Source of the DNA: Asterochloris sp. CNOR1
Lineage: Eukaryota > Chlorophyta > Trebouxiophyceae > Trebouxiales > Trebouxiaceae
Direction: 5' to 3'
Assembly (NCBI GenBank): GCA_963969365.1
Contig: OZ017754.1
Coordinates: 1,860,001-1,924,000, forward strand
Length of the DNA: 64,000 bases
Made by a program: the position numbers and the translations under genes. Below the pieces are notes generated by a model. The model saw only the letters and a list, made by a program, of their open reading frames with translations. It made no database searches and was not told the DNA's origin. Shown piece by piece: positions 24,101 to 35,400 of the stretch (position 1 is the stretch's first letter; the number at the start of each line of letters is the position of its first letter).

Positions 24101-27100
24101 CTGCAGTCGCAGGCGTCGCAGAGCAGCATCTGGCGAGACAGCACTGCTGTGGCAAAGGAGGCAGCCCTGTGGGGGTCAGGAGCAGCTGGTCCTCGAGGAG
24201 GTGCCTGTCAGCTGCCTCCTATTCCAGGTCAGTACAGGGACACATTGCATGCTTGCAGCAGATTGTCGGGTGCAGCAAGCTGCCTTCTTTCTGGCTCTGA
24301 GCCACACCAGCCATTTTTTGACTTCTCATCCAGACGTCCTGCAATGCACAGCTTTCTAGGTTCCTGCAAGCCCTTCACCTGCACTGTTGCGCTTGCTGAA
24401 CCCTGCTTACCTGAAGACGTTGGCTGCTGCTGAAGGTCTGGTGGGGATGCCCAACCTCAATCCTGCCACGCTGGCTGCGGCGGCCCTGGCTGCTGACCTC
24501 ACCCAGCAGCAGAGGCAGCAGCTCACACAACTGGAGCGACTGGCTGCACACCGCAGAACTGACTTGACCAACCACGTAAGCCCACTGTGCCTTCAGCCAG
24601 CTGCAGCTGGCTGGGCTCTGTAGATGGGGGACTGGGCTACCTCTGTGCCAGCACTCTGCTTCAATTGCTGCACAGCTGCAGGCCTGCCTCCCATGTTGCA
24701 GCTCACTGCCGGGCAGAGAAGCCTCGGGTGCAGCCAAAGTACTGCTGCAGCTGTACATCATCGATGCAGGGGGCTGCGCGTCACTGTCAGCAGGCTTCGA
24801 CAGAAGACTTGACTGCATGCTGCAGGGTGGGCAGCAGCAGCGAGGCCGCTCTGGGGACAGTGATACGCACAAGCGTCCTGCAGGGACGGCACTCAGCGGG
24901 GAGGTCAGCCGACCCTGCCTGCATGTCATGCTATGAGCAGGCATGTTGCAGGGGCGCCAAACAGGTCCATCCCCGCACAACAAGCAGTGAATGCTGCTAG
25001 CAATCTGCCTCCAAAGTGCACAGGCAAGAAATGTAGCGCAAGCACCCACAGCTTGGCTGATGCATTGTACTGCTGCATTACGCTGAGGCATTGCCCACCT
25101 GCAGGTCGCTCCTGACCAGCAGCTGGGGTCCGTGCTTCAGCCAGGGCAGGTACAGGCTGCAGCTGGTGCTGGTGCTGCCATGCACGTGCTGCATCCATCA
25201 GTGGTGCGGGCACAGCCATCTCCGGACAGGAAGCGGCCTGAACTTCAGGTTGGCGATGCTGAGGGCGGGCGCTCAGGTTCTGGATCTGGCTCTAATGTGC
25301 CAGGTGGGCACGCCGATGCCTGGCATCTTGGTGTTGGACATTAAATTACCCTGTTCTGCCATGGACTGTCAAGCATCTTTGCCTGAAAGAGTGCGTTATG
25401 CGCCAGGAACAGTAGAAACTGCACAGGTTCTGCTGGAACGGGTGCCAGATGCCATGCAACAGGTATTGTGGCCTACATTGCTCACATGCTTTCTAAGATG
25501 TCCACTACATGAGCTGGGCCAAGCATATTAGTCTTCTGCAGAGGCTGCTGTGCTTCAGGCAGTCCATACAGTTCCAAAAGCAGTGGCATGCTGTTGTCCT
25601 GTAGGCGGGCCCCCCAGTGCCGACGGCAATGAGTCAAATGGCGAGGGCACCAGGACCAATGCTTGTTCCATTGCCGGCTCCGATGGGAGCGGCAGTGCGC
25701 GTGGCAGCACCCACCTGCAGGGCCCCTGCAACAACAGGGCCATTGCTGAGCAGTCACGGGAGACTGGTGGCAAGGAGCAGTCAGGGATGCCAGTGCCAGA
25801 GGCAGTGCCTGAGGGCAAGCCAGTGCCCCCAACTGAGGGGGCTGTAGCAGCTTTGAACAGGAGCCACAACGCCGAATCAGGTTGGTCGTTGTTTACTGCT
25901 CAGTGCGATCTGCACTATGCTTGCATCGGTCATGCGTTGTCCTGGCGGCAGTGGCCTGTGCAGCGTTGCCGCCAAATTTCATTGCATTGCCAGAGTCCTG
26001 ATGTTGACAGCTACCTTCCACTTTCGCCAGTCATTGACCAGCCTGTCAACAGATGATGGTGCTGCATTGCTGATGCGTTGCTTCTTGGGGCACATTGATT
26101 CCAGCGATGTGCTGCAGGCGGCACTGCTGGCAGCGGGTCTGGCAGTGGGCATGGCAGCAGGAGTGGGTCCCAACACCCCTACCCCACAAATGGGTCCAGT
26201 AGGGATCACTCTCTAGCCACGGCTCCATCTGGGGCTGCAACAAGCCAGCCAGGTGCGCCGCAAAGCCAGCTCCAGCACAATGACTTCCAGCTCCAACGAG
26301 ACCAGCAGCCTGAACCGCAAATGTCAAGACCATCATTGCAAGGTTGCTTCGTAGTGCTCAGGTTGGCGCCTGGCGGTGTTGAAGCTCCCTGGCTGTCCCT
26401 CTGCAGAGGCTCCCAGGCAGGACCCAGGCGCCCACGCCAAGCTGCAGGAAGCCCTGCAGGTGGCTGCAGCCGCTGCCTTGCAGCAGGCTGGCATCAACCC
26501 CTTCCTGCTGCAGCAGGCATGCAACCCGCAGCTGGCCCAGCACCTGCAGCATCAGGTGAGTGCAGCAACTGGCTGAGTGACCCCACATGGCAACACTGAC
26601 TGCTCTATGGTGTAAGTGAGATGTGAACATTCAAGCAGCAGTTGCGCTCCATTTTCTTTCACTGCTTCAATTGGACATCCTCCCAAGCTTTGCACTTCCA
26701 TGAGTAGCAGGTGGTGTCTGTGTTGATTCAAGACATCTTCTGCAGGCTCTGATGCAGTGGGGGGAGCGTGCTGGACCTCTGGAGATGCAGACAGTGCTTG
26801 CATCTCTGCTGGGCTTGCCACAGCAGGCTGCCGCCACGCTGCAGCATCAGGCACCTGCATCTGTACAGAAGCCTCATCAGCAGGCAGGTCTCACGAAGGC
26901 AGGATCATCAGCAGGTAACTTAAGCGTCACGGTCGGACTGGGACAAACAATAAGACGCTGGCAGCCGCTTGTTGCTAAGCGCTGCCTGTCCAGCAGGGCC
27001 TATGCTGGTGCTGACAGCCACTCGCAGCAGGCTGCGCCTCCTGGACGTGAAGCAAACTGCAGCCAGACCATCCCTGCATGTGCTGTGTTGCGAAGCTGTT

Positions 27101-28019
27101 TAGAGTGGAAGCTATCAGCCCACTGGTCTTGCTGTGTGTGCAGCAGCAAGAGTTGCTTGACAGCATGCCACCTGCATCTCAGCTGCGTGGCTCATCTTGT
27201 GCAGACCGGCAGTGGAGTGGGCTGGTCAACTCCCAGTCCACGCCCGACATTGCAAAGGTTTGCAAGCAAGCCGACAGCCCGGCGCCGACTGCGCCATCAC
27301 CCTTCGCCAGTCAGCAAGCTCAGGAGCGTGCTTACAGCGACACCCTGACCTCTGTGGGTGGCCTGCCTGGAGCCTTGCGGTGAGCACACCAAGCTGTTCT
27401 GACCTTCCTGCTCTGCATCAGCTGCATCTGCAGCTCAGCAATGTTTTGACTGGAAACCTGTTCAGAGCCTTGCTGGGAACAGAAGGGTGCATGCAGCTGC
27501 TATATCAGTGAGGGTCCTGTGCAGGTCCTCAGTTGCGGCAGACAGGAAACTCGTCAGAACACCACACCATGAAACCATTGACAGCCTATTTTGGCGCCTA
27601 CTCACAAGCCCCAGCTGCGTGCTGCGCCCTTGCCAGCTCTTGTCGCTGCGTCTGGAGCCAAGTCCCTGACCAAGCAAGCACCTGGACGTGCACGGCTGAG
27701 GGGTGCAAGCCTGGATCATTGCCCTACAAGAGTGGCAATGTGGTTCCACAGCAATCCTCCATCTAATTCAGCTGGCACTTGGCTGTGCAGGGCTCTGGGG
27801 CGTAAGTCTGGATTTCTGCCCTACAAGAGCGACTTGGTGGGCACGACCAGCACAGCTGCAGCCTTCACGCAGTCGATATCTGATGCCTTCACGCTGGATG
27901 CCAGCCTGGGGCGCCCCTCAGTGACTGCCAAGCGCCCACCTGCTGAGGACGCTGCATTCTCTAATGCAGCCCCACAGAGCAAGAGGCCATGCCCAAGCGC
28001 TGCACAGGCGCAGGGATGA
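21174..28019 (+). CDS. CCA1/LHY/REVEILLE-like single-MYB transcription factor (circadian clock type)
   Basis: In plants these proteins bind evening elements and form the morning loop of the circadian clock; a clock role here is inferred. The first exon is 21174-21284 (ATG at 21174), then 21525-21616, 21961-22073, 22297-22364 (or to 22475), 22656-22856, 23074-23312, 23540-23834 and 24107-24227. Later exons include about 24360-24575, 25105-25248, 25605-25880, 26407-26555, 26745-26914, one ending at 27379 and a last exon 27791-28019. The MYB is RKPYTITKQRERWTEHEH, then WRRIEDHIGTKTAVQIRSHA and QKFFSKLEKE, the SHAQKFF form of CCA1/LHY. Next comes the diagnostic NIPPPRPKRKPSHPYPRK block. The tail carries GFLPYKSD, like the GF-PYKR motif of plant relatives, and long Ala/Gln/Ser-rich stretches. 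Intron 1 has a GC donor. The joins between 24.2 and 25.6 kb and near 27.4-27.8 kb are uncertain. Confidence 0.85.
22740..22835 (+). repeat. GCN/CAG-type run encoding a poly-alanine stretch
   Basis: Short imperfect trinucleotide repeats inside a coding exon of the CCA1/LHY-like gene encode a stretch dominated by alanine, with eight in a row. Such low-complexity tracts are common in algal transcription factors. Confidence 0.8.
27690..27752 (+). repeat. Exon echo of the last exon of the CCA1/LHY-like gene
   Basis: This repeats about 27785-27848, the acceptor and first codons of the last exon. Both copies share TGCCCTACAAGAG, the PYKS-coding core, separated by about 95 bases. Confidence 0.75.
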
Positions 28020-28436
28020 ACTCAACATTGTCAGCATGGACTGTATAAAAGGTAGCCGCAGTAGTTTCTGTAGTAAGAAATGAGGAAGCACCATCCCTTA
28101 GTATCCAGGATTCATGCCATCTGCAGCATCCCGCACTCTTTTGCATGTAGTGTAGACTGCTGCAGGCCTACAAGCTTTCCTGAGCAGCAGACGCTTACAG
28201 ACTATTCTCACATACTGCTTCTGGTACTGCCATATCCCATGATTTCCCAATCCCTTTTCTATTACCACCTGACCCGTTTCGAGATAAGGGCACATGAGCA
28301 AGCCACAATGGCTGACGTCCTTGAAGCTTCCCCCTGCATTCCTGCACATATCCATACATAAGCATTGCTGATGACCACTATTTTTTTGGTAATGCAGCAT
28401 TCACTGGCTGCTGCAATCGTCGAAACTGTCTGCATG

Positions 28437-28441
28437 TTACA
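28437..28441 (-). terminator. Candidate polyadenylation signal TGTAA for the YCII-domain gene
   Basis: TTACA on the plus strand, i.e. TGTAA for the minus-strand gene, about 50 bases past its stop. A plus-strand TGTAA at 28456-28460 could serve the CCA1/LHY-like gene, so the two convergent 3' ends may overlap. Confidence 0.4.
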
Positions 28442-28489
28442 TACTTGTCCTCCCGTGTAAACTAGCTCTGCAACTCTCTTATAACCCTG

Positions 28490-29095
28490 TCAGGCCTTTT
28501 TGACAATTGCTCTGTTGAACTGTCGCAATGTCCTGCAGAGGTGCAGCATTGGAAGTACATGGTTGCTTCAAGGTGAGGCCTGGAGCGCCGAACTATGCTT
28601 GCTCACCATGACGGGACCAAGCCTGCCTGCACGTAAGGATCTGCAGCCACCCACTCCTGTATCTCCTGCACGACATGCATGGCTGGTGGTCGTCGGGCAT
28701 AAGTGGGGGCCATGCCTGTCAGCATAAAGCACACCTCTGGCGTTGCACCCTTCCAAATGAAGACCGCGCCATCCACAGGATCCTGAAATGGTCCAGCCAT
28801 GTCTATTCTGCCTGCATCAGCCTGCAGCGACAGGGGAGGCTAGGGACAGAACAAGGGTTCTCACCTCAAGCATCAAGTGTAATCGTGCCTAACCTGGTGC
28901 TGGGCAGCTTTCAGGTGCCCCTCCCTGTGTGGCCCTCTCTTTTCCAGAATGTCTTGCACGTACTGCATGGGCATCTCATCAGGTCAGACTGATGCATCAG
29001 TCTGCTGCAAGGGGTGAGCTGCATCTTGAGGCTGAGCGGCAAGGAGGCCTCACTTTGTACTGCAGGATGTGCCACTGATCAGACGAGGATGCCAT
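28490..29095 (-). CDS. YCII-domain protein, 99 residues
   Basis: YCII-family proteins have a small ferredoxin-like alpha/beta fold; most have no known reaction. Five tiny exons join in exact phase: 29095-29054, 28962-28894, 28821-28735, 28665-28607 and 28532-28490. The start is the ATG at 29095, MASSSDQWHILQYK. The next exon, YVQDILEKRGPHREGHLKAA, carries the conserved region ending in HL. Then come AGPFQDPVDGAVFIWKG and VAADPYVQAGLVPSW, the family's G-P-F-D-P-x-G and ADPY-x-x-AGL signatures. The length is normal for the family. The gene is divergent from the FUSC-like gene, with 387 bases between start codons, so the two may share a promoter region. Confidence 0.9.
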
Positions 29096-29482
29096 GGCCT
29101 GCAGATGGAGACCACAGGTCCTCAACATCAGCTATGGTGATCCTCAACATTAGCTATGGTGTAACTGCTCAGCATCACATTGTGACTTCAACCTCACCCT
29201 GGCAGCCACAGGGCTTCGCTGCTGCCTTGCCATGCCAGCTTTGTATGTGGGCAAGACAACAGATCGAGAGAGGAGTCTGGCCATGTTGGTTACTGCATGC
29301 ATGCGAATGGTCAAATTCATGGTCGATCCATGTTACTTGCTCATCCTCAAAGTATGACAGGTCCGGTCTTCTGAGGCACTCACAGATAGCTGCAGCACAG
29401 CATCTTGCATGCGAGTCAACTGTAGGCTGTGAGACTCCAGGCATGATTGTAAGACTGCCAAGTATTGCTGCAGCATTGTGGA
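29096..29482. promoter_or_regulatory. Shared divergent promoter region, YCII gene and FUSC-like gene
   Basis: 387 bases separate the two ATGs, which point away from each other. The stretch contains the 22-base tandem repeat listed separately. I recognise no TATA box or other core element. Confidence 0.5.
29119..29162. repeat. Two tandem copies of a 22-base unit
   Basis: Copies at 29119-29140 and 29141-29162 share TCCTCAACAT-AGCTATGGTG and differ at two bases. They lie 24 bases upstream of the YCII start codon, where they could be a cis element or simple slippage. Confidence 0.9.
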
Positions 29483-32400
29483 ATGCTTGCACAAGGCTTG
29501 CACATGCCCACAGTGGATGTTGGTATACATCACCAACAGCCAGCAAGCTACCCTCTCAGCATCACGCCTGACGGCGGCAGCATGACTCGACAGTCCATGA
29601 CTCCACCTGGTGTTGCACTTGAGGCTCCAGCAGAGGACAGTGGCGGCGCTGCCATGAGGGCTGGCAACCCTGGCGGCCTCAGCAAACAGCCAAGCATGGC
29701 AGCTGCTGGCTCCCTGCTCACCAGAGCAGAAAGCCAAAAGGGAACCGCTCAGACACTGGGAGCAGCCCTGTCAGAGGCTGGTCCTGTTGCGGAGGGCAGG
29801 TTGCTACAGGCACAGGATGCTGTGGCCAGGCCTGCTGCCAGGGAAGGGCAGCTGCCATCATCCAATGGGATGCAGCACTGCGGCGGGGCACCGCCTGAGC
29901 AGCTGGATGGCAGTGCTGCCACACAGCAGCCAAGCTCCCATGGGCACTCTGGCAGCCACCTTGGGGAGCACCCCAAGGACTGTACCTGGGCCCCTCGCAA
30001 TGTAGTGCTGGAGATTGATGGCCGGGCCGCAGGCAAGCTCTGCATGGAGCCTGCTACTGTTCCAAGTTGGCTGGTAGCATGCTTGCTCAGGATGTGTGCT
30101 CTCTGTTGCAGCCTGCCGTGGCACCATTAGACGCAGCACTTTTCAATTCATTGAGAACCCTTGCCTTTCGAGGATGAGCTGCCTGCAGGCAACTGCCGGC
30201 ACCTGCCTGCCTTTTGCAGGTGGGGTGGGCAAAACTCCAAAGCGGCATCCCAACCCGCAGTTCCCCTGGAGGCCCAACCTGTGGTTCCGCTTCAGGGCTT
30301 TCATGCTGTCCAGAGTCTTCCAGTCTGCCACACAGCTGGCATTTGGTGAGTACCAACTGGCCTGACGAGCACCAGACAGTGAGTGATGCAGGACGAGGTT
30401 GCCCAGTTGAGAGGCAACAAGGCGGTCTTGAGGTGTTGTCTAAGCCTGGCTTCTGCTGTTTTGCGCCCTGCTCACAGCTGGTGCGCTGGTGCTACCCTTC
30501 CTACACCAGGCTGCACAAACCCAGCAACAACAGCAGACTTGCCCAGGCAACCGGGGGCCTCGCTTCAGCCACTGTGCCTTGCCATGTGCTGGACCTCTTG
30601 CAATCAAGACCTATGTTGTTGCCCTACAGGGGAGCTGGTGGTGGGGCTGTTCAGCTTGGTGCACCAGCTCACCTTCACCCAGTCCTGCCTGGCCAGCATC
30701 TTCTATGTGGCAGCGGCTGTGCTGGTCCCGCAGGGGGTCGATGTCCATGTGGGCACGCGAGTGCAGGGGGCTGCAGCCATCATTGGGCCCCTCTGGTTTG
30801 GTGCCATCCTGGCTGGCATCATGGTGAGCTGGGCCGGTCTCCTGGCTGCCAGGCTGCCTGCCTCCCCGGCAGGGCGCATGTGACCTAGGGCAGGGCCCAT
30901 GTGACCCTGGGCACAAGCACCCTTGCTGGACTCAGCCGAGGGGTCGTTGGCATGTTTTTCACACCTGGCCTGCTCTTGTCATGCATCAGCCGTAGCTGCC
31001 ATTGGCGTGCTGAGACAGTCTGCTGCATCTGTCCAGGTGCTGTCTGCTGTGGCTGAGCTATTTATCACTCATGCAGGTGACCATTGCCAGAGTCATTGGT
31101 GTGGCCTACACCACCTTCCTGTGCGTCTTTGCCTGCATTGGTGCGTGTGCTCCCTACCCTGAAAATTGTGTTTGTGACATATCTCTGAGCAGAGTTCTGT
31201 CTGCACTGTGCGCAAAGGCTTTGCATGGTCCCTGTAGGGTAGCTGCCTGTACATCCTAATGCAACGAGTAGCGCCGTCTACTAAGACACCTTCCCAATGC
31301 CTGCCCTGAGCAACTGCATCCACTGCCTGGTCAGCAGTTGTCTTGACAGATGACCTGGCGGTGCGCAGGCCTTATCCCTTGCTGCATTCTAAGAGCTGTG
31401 GCAGGGCCAGGAGTGGGCATCATCTCCAATCTGGGCTTTGGCATCCCGGTCATCACAGGGCAGTTCATGACAGTCTCGCTGCAAGCGTTTTGGACTCATG
31501 TGAGCCTCAAGCATCCCCTGGCCATGCACCTATGCAGACAGGCTGCAGCTCAGCTTGATGACTGCAGTTATCGTGGCTTGCAGGCCCAGAACCTGTCTCC
31601 AAATGCACATGCTGGTGCAGTCCTGCTGGCTGCATTCAGCTGGCATCCTAACGAGCTGACATCCTACCAAACGTGGCTACGTGCCAGATTGGAGACTGCT
31701 TGCACAATACCAATCCCATTGGCAGCCGCATGTGCAAGGGCTCCTGGCGCTGGCTATCGTCTTGCGTGCGTCTCATATGTGCCTGCTCCACAGTTTTATC
31801 TGGCTGCCCATGCAGGTCATTGGCAGCACCTTGAGATTTGGCCTGGTGGCCGCGCTGGGCTGCTTTGCCACAGGGCTGCTGTGCCTGCCCAGCTTGGCAA
31901 GCGATGACCTCCGCGAGACCTGCGCAGAGCTGTGCTCCGGTGTCGGCCACTCCCTTTCAGGGTATGCGGACTTTCATCTGGAAATCATGCTGTGCACCTG
32001 CTCTTTGTAGGTTTTCTGTGGCGTCAGCAGCCTGCTGTCTGTCGTTCATGCCGTCATGTATCCTCCAGCTACTTGGCAGCACCCTTGCGGGCCTTGAAGA
32101 TGATCAGCTCACGCTGTTTGCAAAGGCGCCAGGCAGCACAACACTCAGCTGCTTTGCAGCTCCCTCTCCGTGCCATCTCATGCCTCCTGCTCCCTGGCCC
32201 TCCTTTCTGTGTGCTTCTGCGTGTCACGCAAAGCCTGGGGAGGCGTTGCCCTGGGCTGCAGGTATGCCAGCCACATCCTGGAGAGGGAGCCAGACCGCCG
32301 CCACCACACCAAGTCCACACTGCAGGCCACCAAGAAGTCCGATCCGCCCCGCAGCTCCCAGCCCAATGGGGGACACCAGGACGCGTACCTGGAATCTGAT

Positions 32401-35400
32401 ATCCAGGGCGATGCAGATGCAGTGACTGCCGCAGCTGTCGCTGCCACAGAGGGGCTCGAGCGACGCCCCAGCACCCTGAGCAGCTCTGTGGAGGATGGCA
32501 ACGATGCAGAGTACTGGTGAGCCTGCCTGGCACATGCCGCGTCGCCAGCTGGGCTTGGTGTGTCACAGCAGGTACAAAGAGAGGCCAGACGACACCGGTG
32601 TGCTTGACACAGCCTGCAATGCAAGGGTGCTGTTGCGCGAGACAGCACATGCACATGGCTGGGCGCAAGGCCTTCTTTGATTCAAGCCTTGCTGGTGCTG
32701 CCGGATGGGGGAGTCATGTTCTGAAGGGACTGGAGGCCAGCTCAAGGCATGAGTCAGGGTGCCCACAACTCACACTGGTCAGGTCACAGCTTGCTGGTGT
32801 GCTGCCTGCAGGGCGGCGCTGCAGGCAGCTGTGCAGCCTGGCCAGCACCACAATGTGCGCCACGTCACCTTCGTCAATGTTCGTCCTGTGGCCTCGCTGC
32901 GGCCCAAGGTCATGACTGCGCGCCTGCTCATGGGCGAAGTGAGAATGATAGAGGATCGGTCTGACTGTCAGAAGTGCTGCGAATGGCTATCAAATGCTTC
33001 CTGTGCAGGGCAGGCGCAGCCCTGTGCACCTCACCCAAAGGGCCTGACTTGTCCTGAGCAAGGCGGCAACGGGGTCAGTAAAGTTCACGCAGTGCACTGC
33101 AGTTCAAGACAGACGCAGCATGCTGGCTTCCACGCAGAAACTACTGAGCTGTTCCCTCAGGGACCAGTTGAACCTATGCAAACACCTGCTGCCAGCAGCT
33201 GGTGCCTTGTGGCCAGCCTAGAGATGCCAGCAGGTGGGGCAGCTGTCCCTTCAACTGCAGGCTGAGAAGGAGCCTCCCAGCATGATGCGCCATCGCCTGA
33301 TGCTCCCCAAGTGGGGTCCTGTCATAAACTCCCTGGAGCAGCTCATAACCAATGCGGCTGCCCTGGAGTCCCTCCTGGAAGGTGGGCCCTCAGCACTGCA
33401 CCCCCAACTGTGTGAAGGCCACAGAGTCCCACCTGGACGGGTCCCTTAGCACAGCCGCAGTGTGTGGCGCGAATCATGCTGCATCAGCTGGCAAGAGAGG
33501 CTGGCCCTCCTGGTGGGTAGCCTTCAACTGGTGCCAATGTGAGGCTGGACATAATGCTGCAGTTTGCACTTTATGCGGAGTCAGCTGGTGGGGGCTTTTG
33601 AGTAGGCAGGCCCTCCTCCACCGCCCGTCAAACCCGCTGAAGTGCCAGCAGGTTGCCGACTGCAAAACACACTGGGCGGACCCTGGCATTGCTGTCATGC
33701 TCCCACCCCTTCATCAAGCAGAATCGAGGACAGAATCTTGACAGTCGCTGCCTTCAGCCATGCACCCACCCCTGCCTTGCGGGCTGCAGGTGTCTTAACC
33801 ACTGAGTCACGAAAGCACCGCAGCCCCCTGCGTGCCAACAGAGCATGCTCAGCTGTCTCCCCTGCTGCCTGCAGGCCGCAGTGAGCCCCCGCTGCTTGAC
33901 AGCCAGGTCGCTGCAGGTGCTGCCGCCTGTCAACAGCCCATGCTCACCGGTGGCATGGTGCCTGCAGGCAGCAGCGAGCCCCTGCTGCATGACGGGCGGC
34001 TGAAGGAGATTCTGGGCCACGACGTGCTGCCTGTGTTCCGCTTGGTGCATGCGCAGCTGGCGGCTTCACTGGCCACCCTGGCCAAATTCATCAGAGCCCA
34101 CCCAGGGGGCCAGAAGGTGAAGCTGCACAGTGTTGTTCCTGGGCGTGTGCAGGGCTGGGCTCCTCTGAAGCGGGCAGCAGCCATTCCTGGCAGAGCTGAT
34201 CATGACCACTGGCTGATGCACAATTGACACATTAGCCACACAAGTGCTGTTCAAGTGGTCAGGCAAATTACTGACAGTGGTGTAGGCAACCTGCCTCTCA
34301 AGTCCGAATGCTTGGGCTGGCGGCATTGGAAAGGCAGTGCTGCCAGTGCAGTTCCTTGCTGTGTCCCGGCCGCCAGGCGCACACCGGGCCACCCGATCAG
34401 CCAGTGGGGCCTGCGCAGGCATGCTGCCGCCCAGGGTGGCCTGCCTGTGGTTGGCACCGCAACGCCTGTCCTGCTGCACACCTAGCACCTGCGCGGCCCC
34501 GCTCCACATTTGGTGCCCTGTGTGCCCTGCAGCCTGGCGAGCACTATGCAGTGCTGATGGGACCCTCCTGGACGGCGCTGGAGCATGAGCTGGCCTACAC
34601 CATGCACTGCTCAATCAGGGGCTACTGGGACCAGTGGAACAAGCAGCAGTCCCTGGGGTCCATTCGCCTGCCAGCACCCCAGGTGTCCCTGTGTAGTCCT
34701 TTGAGGGCTAGACAGGCTTTGCCATTGGTCTGGTGGGCAATCATGAGCAAGTGTGTAGGCTCAGGACCGGTGCCACCCATATACTGCTACCTATTTGTGT
34801 CGCACTTGCCTCTGCATGCTTCGATTGTCCCTTGAGTTTGCCAGCTGCAGCTCTACATGCAGATCTGCCAGAGGCTGCATACATCACCCTGGTAGCCCCA
34901 TGGGTCAGGCATCAGGGCTTTCCAGGCACCCAGCAGATCTGAGCACGTAACATGCGTGATTATGACTCTGCCAGCACTGCAGTCACAACATGCAACTTCA
35001 TGCAGGTCAGGGCTGTGCTGTACACCTTCACCCTGACAAACACGCTGATGGAGTCTGTTTCAAAGCTGGAGCAGGCTGTGGTGGCTGCCCTGACCCACCA
35101 GGCCTCGCCGTGGCCCTGCGACAGGCGGCCCCTGGCAGGGCACATCCGCCACCTCACGCCCCAGGAGCGCATGGCCAGGTGGGCATACCCGAGGCGGGGT
35201 CATCTACGTGCCTCATGTCCACATTCAGGGCAATGCTGGGCCCCTCTGTGCGGCATCAGTCCCTCAGTACAGCACAGCACACTGCCAGCACGCTGTCACT
35301 TGCTGATGCAGGGAGGGTGCGGTGGCGGCGCCAGTGCATGATGCGCTGAAGATCAATATGTTCAGTGGCGGCGAGTGGGCTGCGGAGCTGGAGACTGGTG

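Noticed and set aside
28044-28050. TATAAAA on the plus strand
   Set aside because: It lies just past the clock gene's stop in a convergent gap, with no plus-strand gene start until 29483.
29175-29546. Minus-strand frame of 123 codons upstream of the YCII gene
   Set aside because: The YCII protein is complete without it and it shows no family similarity; it covers the divergent promoter and the first codons of the FUSC-like gene.
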